Part shown: one piece after another, positions 8,338 through 20,200 of the stretch
Numbering within the stretch: position 1 is the stretch's first letter
Layout: every line of letters starts with the position of its first letter
Assembly (NCBI RefSeq): GCF_023156195.1
Contig: NZ_JAKUKA010000001.1
Location: forward strand, 2,356,001 to 2,420,000
Length of the DNA: 64,000 nucleotides
DNA from: Chitinophaga sedimenti
Lineage (GTDB): Bacteria > Bacteroidota > Bacteroidia > Chitinophagales > Chitinophagaceae
Reading direction: 5' to 3'
Program-made: the position numbers and the translations under genes
The notes under the pieces: generated by a model
What the model was told of the DNA's origin: nothing
The model's database searches: none
What the model saw: the letters and a program-made list of their open reading frames with translations, nothing else

Positions 8338-10246
8338 CTACTGTTTCGTTACCCAAAACTCCGCACGGCGGTTCTGTTGATGTTCTTCTTCGGTACAAGT
8401 CACGCCATTGGCACATTTATTTAGGAGCCGCGTTTCCCCGTAACCGACGGGGTTCAGGCGGGCGCGGTCGATTCCTTTAGATACGAGGTAGGTGACGATC
8501 GATTCCGCCCGTTGCTGCGACAGGCGCAGGTTGTAGGCATCATCACCCCGGCTGTCCGTATGTGAAGCCACCGCGATGCTGACGGATGGAAAAGTGTTTA
8601 AAAATGCCACCAGTTCGTCGAGCGAAGCACGGTCCTCATCGCGGAACGTGGAGTCCTTATAATCGTAATGAATATTGATGCGGAAACGCCGGTTAGGCTC
8701 TACTTTCACGAGTTTGGCCGGCGTACTGCTGCCATCTTCGTTCACCTGCTGCAAGCCCGCCACGCGCCCCTGTTCCAGTAGTTGCACTTCATACTTTTGC
8801 TGCTTCTTCAGTGGCAGGAGGAAGTCGCCGTTAGCATCCGATGTGGTTTGCAGCGGGGCCTCCTTCACGACCACCCGGGCATTGGCAATCGAATTCCCCT
8901 GCGCATCCACTACCTGGCTGCGATACACATAATTATCGTCTGGCGGCGGAGGCGGCGTATATGCCCGGTAAATGTCATCGGCACCCAAACCGTTATAGCG
9001 GTTGGAACTGAACCAGGCCACCCCCGCGCTGTCCGATGGCGTGTAATTCAAATCGTCCTGCGGTGAGTTGATGGGATAACCGAGGTTCACGATACTGTCG
9101 TGCCGCAGGCGGAAAATATCCAGCCCTCCAATACCGGGATGCCCGTCACTGGCGAAGTATAACGTTTGGCCGGACAGGGCCACCGGCGTTCGTTCGTTGC
9201 CGGCGGTATTGGCTGCCCGCAGGTTTTGCGGGGTGTCCCATCCGCCGTCTGTACGCCGGTTTACGGCATACAAATCCATACCACCTGCACCGCCCGGGTA
9301 ATTGGCACTAAAATACAAGGTGCGCCCGTCGTCGCTTATAAATGGATCTGTAGCGGCATACATTGGTTTGTTAAAGGGCAGTGCTGCCGGCTTGGACCAA
9401 CGGCCAGCCGAGTCCAGTTCACTGAAGTAAAGCCCGGTGTATACCACGGTTTTTTTCGGCTTTTTGGGCGCATTTTCCGGCACGGGTGTAAAAGCAAAAT
9501 ATACCTGCCGGCCGTCCGCTGAAAAAGAGCAGGGACCAATATGATAAGTCACCGCGTCAATATCCTGTGCAGTGAAGGGCGCAAAAAATGCGCGCTGTCA
9601 CCTGGCGACGAGGTATACAATCGCTGATAACCCAGGCCCGTCCACGGAAAACGCGACCTGTCGGGAAGGTCTGCCACATCAAATTTCAAGAAGTGACGTT
9701 TGCCTTTGTCCACCAGGTCGTTTGGCCTGTCGGACACCCAGATGGGCCCACCACCGCGGGAACTCAGCCCCCAGTCGGCCGCGGAAGAATTCCATGCAAC
9801 CATATTGGTCACCTGCGTATTAGTGGAATCCGCCATCCGGTGCGCGCTGAATCACAGGAAGTAATCCATGCGCGGACCAACGCAGCATTTGCGGTGGTAT
9901 CTGATGCGGCAAACGCTTCGTATTGCTGTCGCGCCTCGTTAAATTTGCCGTTACTTTGCAGCGCTTTGGCGTAATATAAACGGTGTTGCGGCCTGTTGCC
10001 CGGCAGGGTTACTGTAATGCCATACCAGTGCTCCGCCTGCTGGTAATTGTTGTTCAGCCGGTAGCTATCCCCCAGCCGCTCCGCTGCGTGCAAGCTGATT
10101 TTCTGCCGGTATGCCCGTTCGTATAGCGGAATCGCATCTGCAAACTTGTATTGGTTGTAGAGCAAATCTGCCTTTTTCAAAATGTATTGCCCGTATCCTT
10201 GCAGGCCGGCCAGCAATAATACCAGGATGCTGTAAATTCTTCTCAT
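8338..10246 (-). CDS. OmpA-family protein with TPR, PD40 propeller and peptidoglycan-binding domain (PorE-like), frame-broken
   Basis: Start ATG 10246, signal peptide MRRIYSILVLLLAGLQGYGQ, then TPR-like helices (about residues 25-130), a PD40/WD40-like propeller (motifs IWVSDRPND, PCSFSADGRQVYFAF, DGRTLYFSANYPGG, LYFASDGHPGIGG), a carboxypeptidase-regulatory-like Ig domain (VVDAQGNSIANARVVVKE) and a C-terminal OmpA domain. The latter has the peptidoglycan-binding Asp and Arg in SHTDSRGDDAYNLRLSQQRA. Frame changes near 9840 and near 9585 split it; the restored length is about 636 residues. The order matches T9SS PorE-type proteins encoded after PorP/SprF genes. Its start is 10 bases from the porP/sprF stop, so it is the last gene of the operon. 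Likely role: tying the outer-membrane machinery to peptidoglycan. Confidence 0.85.
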
Positions 10247-10256
10247 ACCAGATGTT

Positions 10257-11218
10257 TTAAAATACCCTGGGGGAAGTCACCGCAACCGCCCTCTTTTTAA
10301 ATGTATATCCAATGGAGATTTCGTGCGTACCACCGCTGTAGCCTTCCAGCGGTCCCACTGCAATGTCGTAGGCATAACCAACGCGCAGTCCTTTTACAGG
10401 AAACAGCTGTATGGCCGCCACCGCGGCGTTGCGATAGGTGAGCGACGGCTGCAGATAATCTTTTTCGTAAAGTTTTACGCCGGTGCGGTAGGCGCCGCCA
10501 AGCCATATCAGGTCTTTGAATATAAAGAACAGGTTCAGGTCGAGCGACGTAGGCCCGGCCATATCATCCTTCAGTAAAAATGAAGGTTTCATTTGCACCT
10601 GTTCACTTAGCGGTACGAGCGCGCCAGCTGTCAGGTAAGCATGCAGTTTAGCCTGCGGCAGGAAAAACCGCTCCATATCAACATATTGCGCAACCAGATT
10701 ATCTACAGAAGCGCCTACATAAAAATGATCATCGGAATAAAACACGCCGGCGCGCGCATCGGGTACAACTTTGGTTTGCAGGCCGGTAGGCATGCCCGGC
10801 TCCATTTCGCCGGCTTCCAACTTGGACCCGTCGAGGCCAAGTTGTACTACCCCACACTTAACCCAATGGCAAGTCGTCCGCTGCCATCGGGTTTTGTCTT
10901 GATGCGATAGGCGTAACTCGCATAACCGCCTAAACTTTTCTGCGCCCCCATTTCGTCGCCGCTCAGCTGAAATGCCAGGCCCACATTGCCATTGTTCGCA
11001 ATGGCATCCACCGCTACCGAAAAACTTTGCGGCGCGCCGGGAAAGCCTGTCCATTGCGAGCGGTAAAACGCATGCAGGTTCAGTTCTTCCTTGTACCCGG
11101 CGTAGGCGGGATTGATGTAAATGCCATTAAACATATATTGGCTGTATTGGGAGCTTTGCTGCGCACTCGCAGCAAAGCCCAACCATATTAAACATCCTGT
11201 CAGAATTATCTTTTTCAT
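10257..11218 (-). CDS. PorP/SprF family T9SS membrane protein, frame-broken
   Basis: Start ATG 11218 (MKKIILTGCLIWLGFAASAQ signal peptide; upstream in-frame codons lie inside the previous gene). The family signature QSSQYSQYMFNGIYINPAYAG follows at once. Beta-barrel-like strands continue to the C-terminal IGYTFKKRAV. One missing G near 10853 (SVG|VVQLGLDG) splits the frame; the restored length is about 320 residues. PorP/SprF proteins are outer-membrane proteins dedicated to the secretion or surface attachment of the adjacent T9SS type B cargo. This one lies 11 bases after the giant adhesin gene and just before the OmpA-family gene, the same pairing as sprB-sprF in Flavobacterium johnsoniae. 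Confidence 0.9.
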
Positions 11219-11229
11219 GGTGTTTACAA

Positions 11230-14200
11230 TTATTGGTTTAATGTTCTGATCACTGTTACGTATCCTTTGATAACTTCCCACTGGCTATTGCTGCTTTTTT
11301 CACCCGCAGCAAATAGTAATAGGTACCCTCGTGCAGCTTCAGCGCCTCCCAGTTCTGCTGGTAGTTCCGTTGCCGGTACACTTCATTACCCCACCGGTTT
11401 ACAATGATCAATTCATTTTCTACATATTGATTTAATCCCGCAATCACGAAGCGGTCGTTACGTCCGTCACCGTTAGGGGTAAATACAGTCGGCGCTTTAA
11501 TGCCTGTAAATGTTACCGCGATATTCACCTTCGCTTCATTTGTATAGAAGCCGAATGCATCTTTCACGCGATAAGTAAGACTGTCTGCACCCACATAACC
11601 CACTGCCGGCGTGTACGTAATCGTGCCGTCCTGATTAAGGATCACCGTACCATGTTGCGGTTGCGTTACTACTTGCACGCTTTGCAGGTCAAAAGTGGAA
11701 CTGATCGGATCATCGTTCAGCAACACGTTGATGGTGACCGGATTGTTAGCGTTGGTAGTAACCGCGTCATTGACGGCCACAGGTGCGTTGGGTACCTGGG
11801 TCACAGTGGCATCATCGTTGTCGTTGCTGCTGCCCGACACATCAGATACGCCGCCGCCATTAGGATTTTGAGCATTTACGGTGGCCGTGTTGGTAACGCT
11901 ACCCAGCGTGCGGTCGTCTGCCGTAACAGTGTAAATTTCGGTGGCTGTGGCCGTTGCGCCAGGCGCCAGGCCGCCTGTTACTTCCAACGCTTTGTCTGTA
12001 ATACCAAGTTTCGCGTCGCTGTACGTAAGTTGACTCAGCGTTACGTTACCGGTATTGGTAATGGTGAAGGTGTAAGTAATGGTGTTGCCACTAAATACGC
12101 CGGTTTTCACCATTGCCACCGCAGCTGTCGATGTAATGACCGTCACCGTAGGCTCATCATTATCCGCCGCCGTGCCCGATACGTCTGTCACCGTAGCGCC
12201 TGCCGGGGCAGCCGCAGACACGTTCGCAGAATTCGTCACCATGCCTTTGTCGCGGTCTGCCTGCGTTATCGTATAGTCATAAATGTCGGTCACCGAAGCC
12301 CCAGGCGCTATATTGCCGCTAAGGGTTTTATTCAGACCGATGACCGGATCCGCCAGTACCACGTTGCTCAGGGTCACATTGCCGCTGTTGGTTACCACAA
12401 ACGTATAGGTGATGGAGTTGCCGCCATTCGACAATGTGCCTGTTTTCACCAGGTTGATGAGCGCCGTGGGCGTTATCACGCTGGTCGTGGAGTCGTTGGG
12501 CGTTGGTAGCCGGATCATCCGACCCTGCGAGGCTTACCGCGTTGCCCTGTGGATCCACCGCGCTTACACTGGCCTGGTTGCGGTAAATACCGCGGTCTAC
12601 ATCTGCCTGCGTAAGTGTATGCGTAGCTGTTATATTGGCGCTTGCGCCCGGCGCAAGATTCGCTATGGTGGCCGGCGTAATAGATCCTGCGTCTGCACCG
12701 GCGTCGGCGACAACGAAGTTGCTCAGCGTTACGTTGCCCACATTTTTAAGCACCAGCTCGTAATTAATGACATCGCCCGCTTTAGCGCCGGTGTTGGTCG
12801 CCGCTTTGGTGAGTGTGATTGCTCCCGCGGATTGCAACACCAGGATGGTGGAGTCATTGTTGCCTGCAGTGGTGCCGGAAATATCCCGGGTAGCCTCGCC
12901 AATGGCCGGGCTTGCGTTCACCGATGCGCTATTCGCTACGCGGCCGGCGTCCACATCGGCCTGTGTTAATATGTGCTCTCCTGTTAGCGTAGCGCTGTCG
13001 CCCGGCGCCAGTGTTGTAACCGGGCTGCCTGTAACCACTGCGTTCGCATCGCTGACGATCACATTGTTCAAGGTTACATTACCGGTGTTAGCCACCACAA
13101 AGGCATACTTCACAATTTCTCCCACTGCCGCCCGCGCCGGCGCCACTGTTTTTACCAGCGTTACCGATGGCGTTGGTGTAATGAGGGTCACCGTCGGCTC
13201 ATCGTCATCTGCCGTATTACCCGACACATCGCTTACTCCTGAGCGATCAGGCGCACGGGCATCAACGTTCGCGCTGTTCGTTACGCGACCAGCATCTACA
13301 TCCGCCTGGGTAACAGTATGTGCAGCAGTTACGGTCACCGATGCACCAGGTGCAATACCAGATATTGTAGCAGGTGTAATGCTGCCTGCGTCGGCCCCAT
13401 CGTCTGCTACGACGATGTCGGTTAACGGTGCGGTACCGGTGTTGGTCAACAGCAGGTTGTAAGTGATCACATCTCCTGCTTTCGTTACGGTATTAGTGGC
13501 CGTTTTCACCATTGTGATCAGCGACCGGTAAATGGCCGTGGTAGCGGTAGAGGAATCTGCCACAGCACTGCTTTCCGATGGACTGGCCACCGCCGTATTC
13601 ACCAGGTCTCCGCTGAAGGTTTCAGGAACATTGCCCGTTACGCGGATGGTAACGGTATTGCCATCGCCTGCCGGAATATCCGCCGTAAGGTTAATGTTAC
13701 CGCTTCCACTTGGTGTGGACACCGTGGCCGCGCCATTGCTGCCGGCTTCCCAGGTAACATCTGTCAGTACCGCGGGCACCACATCGCTGATGGCCATATT
13801 TTGTGCATCGCCGGTGCCGGTATTGCCTACAGTGATCAAATAACTGATGGCATTGCCCGAACGCAGCGTGGCCGGCGCCGACTTGCTGATGCTTACGATG
13901 GGCACCCTGCTTACAATAGTTTGTACGGGGGCAGACGGAACAACAACGTTATCTTCGGCTGCGGTTACGTCGGCCATGTTCGACAACGTTCCTTCATAAG
14001 CCGGTGATACCACACCGGAAATATTAATCAGTATGTAGCTGGTATCATCTGCCGGTATATTCGCCGTTACGGCTACACTACTGCCTGATCCGCTGCTGCC
14101 GGAACCAACCACCGCATTACCCTGTGCCACTGCCGTCCATTGCGGGTTCACCACCTGTGCCGGTATAACGTCGGTGATGACTGCGTCGAGCGCCGTACTC

Positions 14201-17200
14201 GGCCCCTGGTTGCTCACCATAATCTGGTAATTGATGATATCGCCTGCATTGATCCGCGCCGGACCACTCTTATTGATCACCAGGTTAACCGATGGTGATA
14301 CCAGTGTAGATACTGTATCCTGTGCTTCAGGAATACCGTCTTCCGAAGGCGTAGCCAACGCGGTATTGCTGATCACTCCGCGGAACAGTGGATCGATGGT
14401 GCCGGTGATGGTGACATCAATGGCGCCGCCGGCAGGTACATTACCGGTAAGCTGCATATTATTGCCGGTACCGGTCTGCCCCGTTACGATCGTTGCGCCG
14501 CCGGCAACTGTTGCGTTCCATTCCACGTTCCTGATCTCGGCCGGTACCACGTCCGATAATTGCGTATTGAGTGCGTCTGAAGGTCCTACGTTGCTGAGCT
14601 GCAGCGTGTAGGTTATCTGTTCGCCGCTGGCAGCGGTCGAAGGCGCCGATTTTAATAAACGCAATTGTGGTGTTTTCTTGATGACAGTAATTACTTCCGC
14701 ACTGGAATCCGCTTCCTGGCCAGGCTCTATCGGTGTTACCACCGCTATGTTCCGCAGGTCGTCGAGTGTGTTCGACGCCACGATGCCGGTCACGGTGATC
14801 AGTAAGCGTCCGCCATTAGGAATATTGGCAGTTACCGATAAGTTATTGCCGCTGCCGGTACCGCCAGCCGTTACCACCGCGCCATTGCCTTCTGTAGTGA
14901 TCCAGGCCACGTTTTCGATACTGCCAGGTATGTCATCTGTAATGACGCTACCCGTTGTATTGCTCGGTCCCGAATTGGTAACCTCCAGTGTATAAGTAAT
15001 AGGTAAGCCCGCGCTTAATGTATCGATCGCCGATTTGGTCATCTCAAGGCTAACGCGTTTGGTGACCACCGTGGTTACCAGCGGCGAAAGAGCAGGTAAC
15101 GCAGCGCCAACGGCGGCCCCGGCCTGGTTGTCGATGTTACCGGCAAAGTCCGGATTGATAATACCTGTTATCACAAAGGTTACATTCGCGCCGGCGGGGA
15201 TGTCGGCCACCGCCGCCAGGTTGTTCACGCTGCCTGTACCGCCCGAACTTATCGTAGCGCCATTGGCCGCTGTGCCCGTCCAGTTTACATTGGTTATTGC
15301 CGCATTGACAGCGTCCGTAATATTAACACTGTAAGCATCACTCGGACCATTATTGGTTACGTTGACCGTGAACGATATAGGCTCGCCGGCATTTGCCACA
15401 GCAGGCGCTGTTTTCGTAATCACGATATCAGGGCGTAACACCACACCTGTTGTAATTTCCGATACGTTGTTCGACGGGTTGTAGTCGGTGATGCCGGATG
15501 GCAGTGTGACGCTGGCCGAGTTCAAAATATTCGTGTTCGGCAGGCTCGACGGAAGCGTACCGCGTATCGTCAGCGTAATGTAGTTATCCTGCCCTGCCGG
15601 TATATCACCGGTTATGTTGATGTTGTTACCCGTGCCACTGGTGGCGCCGGTTACCGCGGCTGTGCCGCTGGCTGTGGCTTCCCAGGTCACATTCGAGGTA
15701 AAGCTGTACACGTTATCCAGTATCTGCAGGCCCTGCACATCCACATTACCATTGTTGAATACATTCACCGTGTAGGTAATGTCTTCTCCGGCAGCGAGGG
15801 TTTGGGGCCCCGCTTTCAATATGGCGATGTCGGTGGAGCGGTTCACGCTCGTAGTCACCGAGCTTTGTTTCACTTCGCCCGCAGTTACCACTGCCCTGTT
15901 GGTAAAGTTGCTCGCCGCTCCTGGCAATATCACGCCCTGGATCGTCAACAGGATGGAGTTACCCGTACCTGCCGGTATATCCGCATTCGTAGCTATCAGG
16001 TTGCCTGAACCAGACGTTGGTGCACTGGAAAGAATTCCCGCCGCCCCATTCGCCACGGCCTGCCACGAGGTGACCTGCACATCAGGCGGCACGGTATCCT
16101 GGATCAGCGCATCTGTTATATTTCCCAAACCGGTATTTTTAACCAGGATGGTGTATGTCACATGGTCTCCCACGTTCGCATTCGCCGGTCCGGATTTGGA
16201 TACCAGGAAGGTGGCCGAGTTATCGATACGGGTCGTTATTTGTGAAGTATTGTTAGCCGCTTCCGGATCGGTGATACCTGAAGCCACTGCCACGCTGGCG
16301 CTGTTAGTAACTGTATTACCGGTTTGCAGCGCAGGGTCCACCTCTCCCACAATGGTAATTTCCACGCTGCCTGCCTGCGCCGGCAAATCAGCCGTAAGCG
16401 ATACATTGCCTGTACCGGATGGCGCCGATACGGTAGCACCGCCGGACGCTACAGCTGTCCAGCTTTGCGCAGTTATGCCCGCAGGCATGTTGTCGGTAAT
16501 CGAGGTTGCAGGCGCACTGCTCGGGCCATCATTCGTCACGCGAAGCACATACACGACCTGGTCACCCGCGCGGCCGTCGGCCGGACCCGATTTCACTACG
16601 CGCACATTTGCCGTACGGCCAATAGCGCTGCGAATTGTATCGGAAGCAGGGCTCGGATCGGTAACGCCCACCGGCGGTGTAGCCTGCGCGGTGTTTACCA
16701 GCGTGCCGGCCGCCAGGTCCGGATCAACTTTAGCGTTTAACGTGATGATTACTTTATCTGCGCCACCTGCCTTCATACTGGTAGTGAGGCTTACATTGCC
16801 GGTGCCGCTGGTCGTGCTTGCAGTGGCGCCGCCAGCAGTTACTACCGTCCAGGTGGCGTCGCTGATACCCGCCGGCAGGTTGTCTGTAATCACGGCATCT
16901 ACCACATCACTGGGGCCCCTGGTTGTCCACGGTCAGTACATAAGTGGCGACTTGGCCGGCAGACAGGCTGCCGGGGCCGGTTTTAGAGATGCGCAGGTTG
17001 GACTGGCGCGTTACCGTCGTCACAGCATCGTTCGAATTCACTACCGGGTTGCCGGTTTCAGCCGGGGTTACTGTCGCGGTATTTAACACCGAAGAATTGG
17101 TGTAAGACGCGATGAGTGTGCCGGTAATATGCACCACCACGGTGCTGCTGTTGCCGGCCGGTATGTCGGCTGTTACCGACACCTGGTTGCCTGTACCACT

Positions 17201-20200
17201 TGTTCCCGTCGTGATAGCCGCGTCACCGGACGCTTCGGCCGTCCAGCTCACATTTGCGATATCGGCTGCCACGTTGTCCTGGATCAATGCACCCACGGCA
17301 TTGCTTGGGCCGTTATTGGTTACTGTCAGCGTATAGTGAATGATCTCGCCCGCATTCATCGTTGGTGGCGCAGATTTGGACATTACCAGGCCGCTCCGGT
17401 TACTGATGATCGTTTCAACCATGTTAGAACTCACAGCGACACCGGTTTCCGCAGGTGTAGCGGTAGCGGTATTGCTGATCGTTGTATTCAGCTGCGATGC
17501 AGGCACCGTGCCGGTAACCGTTATGCGGATGCTGTTGCCGATGCCAGCCAGCAGGTTGCCGGTCACATTTACATCGCCCGTGCCACTGGCTGTGGTCACC
17601 GATGAGGTGCCATTCGCTACGGCTGTCCAGCTTACATTGGTAAGTACCGGCGAAATCACATCGCTGATCGCAATACCGTCGGCATTAGATGGCCCGCTGT
17701 TCACCGCTTCGATCACATAAGTAATTGTTTGCCCGGCATTAATCGTAGCCGGACCGGTTTTGATCAGGCTGACGTTCGGCGTTTTGCTGATATTGGTCAC
17801 TACCGCACCGGAACGTTTAACCACCGCACCTGCTTCTGCAGGTGTGACGGTGGCAATGTTAGACACCGTACCGGTTGCCGATGCGTCCAGTGTACCCGTT
17901 ACTGTTATAACAGCCTCGGCCATCGCAGCACCGGGTATATCGGCAGTAACGCTGATATTATTGCCGGCGCCGGTAGCCCCCGCGCTGATCAACGCACCGT
18001 TGCTGGCGGTGGCGGTCCAGGTAACGTTTTGAATATTCGCCGCCACCGTATCTGTAATAACGGCGGCATTCGCGTTGGCGGTGGAAGTATTATTCACCCT
18101 GATGGTATAAGTAACCACCTGGCCGGCGCTGATCGTCGCCGGACCGGTTTTCTGAATAGCCAGTACCGGTATTTTACTGATCGCGGTGGATACGGAAGAA
18201 GAAGTGGCCGTAGTGCCGCTTTCTGCCGGTGTAACGGTGGCCTGGTTGGTCAGCGTGCCGTTGAACGCGCCGCTTACTTTGCCGCTGATGGTCACCGTAA
18301 CTTTATTGCCGCTGCCCGCCGGAATACTGGCGTTAAGCGCTACATTACTGCCCGAGCCGCTGGCTCCGCTGTTAATTACTGCCGTACCGGTAGCTACCGC
18401 GCTCCAGGTTACGTTGCTCACCTGCCCTGGTACTGCGTCGCTGATGGCGGCGTTGACTGCGTCGGACAGGCTGCCGTTCGTTATTTCCACTACATAGGTA
18501 ATGTTAGCACCCGCCAGCAGCGCGGCCGGACCATTCTTCGTAATGGTCAGCGCCGGCGTGCGATTGGCGGTAGTCGTCACCTGCGATTGAGGTGCAGGAC
18601 TGTTGCTCTCTGTAGGTGTAGCGGTGGCGGTATTTGTGATGCTGCCATTCAGCGCAGGATTCACTTTCCCGGTTATCGTAAGAATGACTTTGTTGCCAGC
18701 ACCGGCAGGTATGTTTGCCGTGGTCTGTACACTGGAACCCGTGCCGCTGCCACCGGATAAGATGGTGGCGCTGCCCTGTACAGTACTGGTCCAGCTCGGG
18801 TTCTGTATAGACGCTGGAATCACGTCTGCAATTACCGCGCTCACCGCGTTGCTGGGACCGTCATTGCCCACGGTAATCGTGTAGGTGATATTGTTGCCGG
18901 ACACGATTGTAGCCGGGCCACTCTTCGCAATCGTCAGGCCGGATTTTGCACTCACGATGGTGGTAGCCGCGGCGGACGTTACAGGCGTTACGCCTGCTTC
19001 CGCCGGTAACCGTCGCAGTATTACTGATCGACCCTAATACTTCAGGATTAATGCTGCCGGTTATATTGATTTGAATAGTACTGTTGGCGTTAAAGCTTCC
19101 GGTCACGCTTACATTGTTGCCGCTGCCTGTAGCGCCGGCCGTAATAGTGGCCGTACCGTCAGTTACCTGGGTCGTCCAGGTAACGTTGCTAAGGGTTGCA
19201 GGTACCACGTCCGTAATAACCGAATTGGTACTATTGGATGGGCCGGTATTGCGTACCGTCACCACGTAATTGATGTTATTGCCCGCAGTAGCGGTGGCCG
19301 GTGCGGTTTTACTGATCGTGAATACCGGACGGCTGCTGATCGTAGTGACCGCGTTTGCACTCACCGGCGTACTGCCGGTTTCTGCGGGAGTAGCGGTGGC
19401 GGTATTATTGAGGCTGCCGGTGAACCCTGGCGCAACCGTACCGGTAATATTCACAATCGCTTTGTGTGCAGCACCTGCAGGCACATTGGCTGTTACGGCA
19501 ACATTGTTGCCCGAGCCGGTACCGCCGGCCGTAATGGTGGCGGCGCCCTGCGTTTGGGTGGTCCAGGTAACATTGGTAAGCGTAGCCGCTACCACATCTG
19601 CGATCTGCACACCAGTGGCGTTGCTCGGCCCATTATTTCCAACTTCCACCCGGTAACTGATTTGTTCGCCGGCCGATGCGCCCGATGGCGCCGATTTAGC
19701 AATCACTACCCCGGAGGTGCTGGTCACGCTCGACGTGATCGATGAATTGCTGCCCGTACCCTGTGGTTCAGCCGGGGCAACGGCAGCAGTATTCGATATA
19801 TTACCGGTGGCGCCGGGATTAACCGTTCCAGTAACAGTAACAGTGATACTATTGCCTGCGCCTGCTGCGATACTTCCATTCACGGCAACATTATTTCCGC
19901 TGCCTGATGCACCTGTCAATACAGAAGCTGTTCCAGCCGCTGTGGCTGTCCAGGTAACGTTGGTAATGGCCGCATCTACCACGTCGCTAATGGCGGCATT
20001 TACGGCGTCACTGCTGCCGGTGTTCACTATATTCAGCGTGTAAGTTACCGTCGACCCTGCGGTGAGTGTCGAGGCGCCGGTTTTAGTAATCTGAAGCGCC
20101 GGTTTTGCTATGATAGGTGTAGTAATGGTGTTACTGTTATTGGTGCTCACGGGGTCTGTAAAGCCAGATGCCCCCGAGATTGTTGCTGTATTGGCCAGCG

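Noticed and set aside
12767..18884. Many long plus-strand frames (for example 15779-17086, 435 codons) across the adhesin repeats
   Set aside because: They repeat with the DUF11 module period and are Val/Thr/Pro-rich mirror images of the coding strand, so they are shadows rather than genes.
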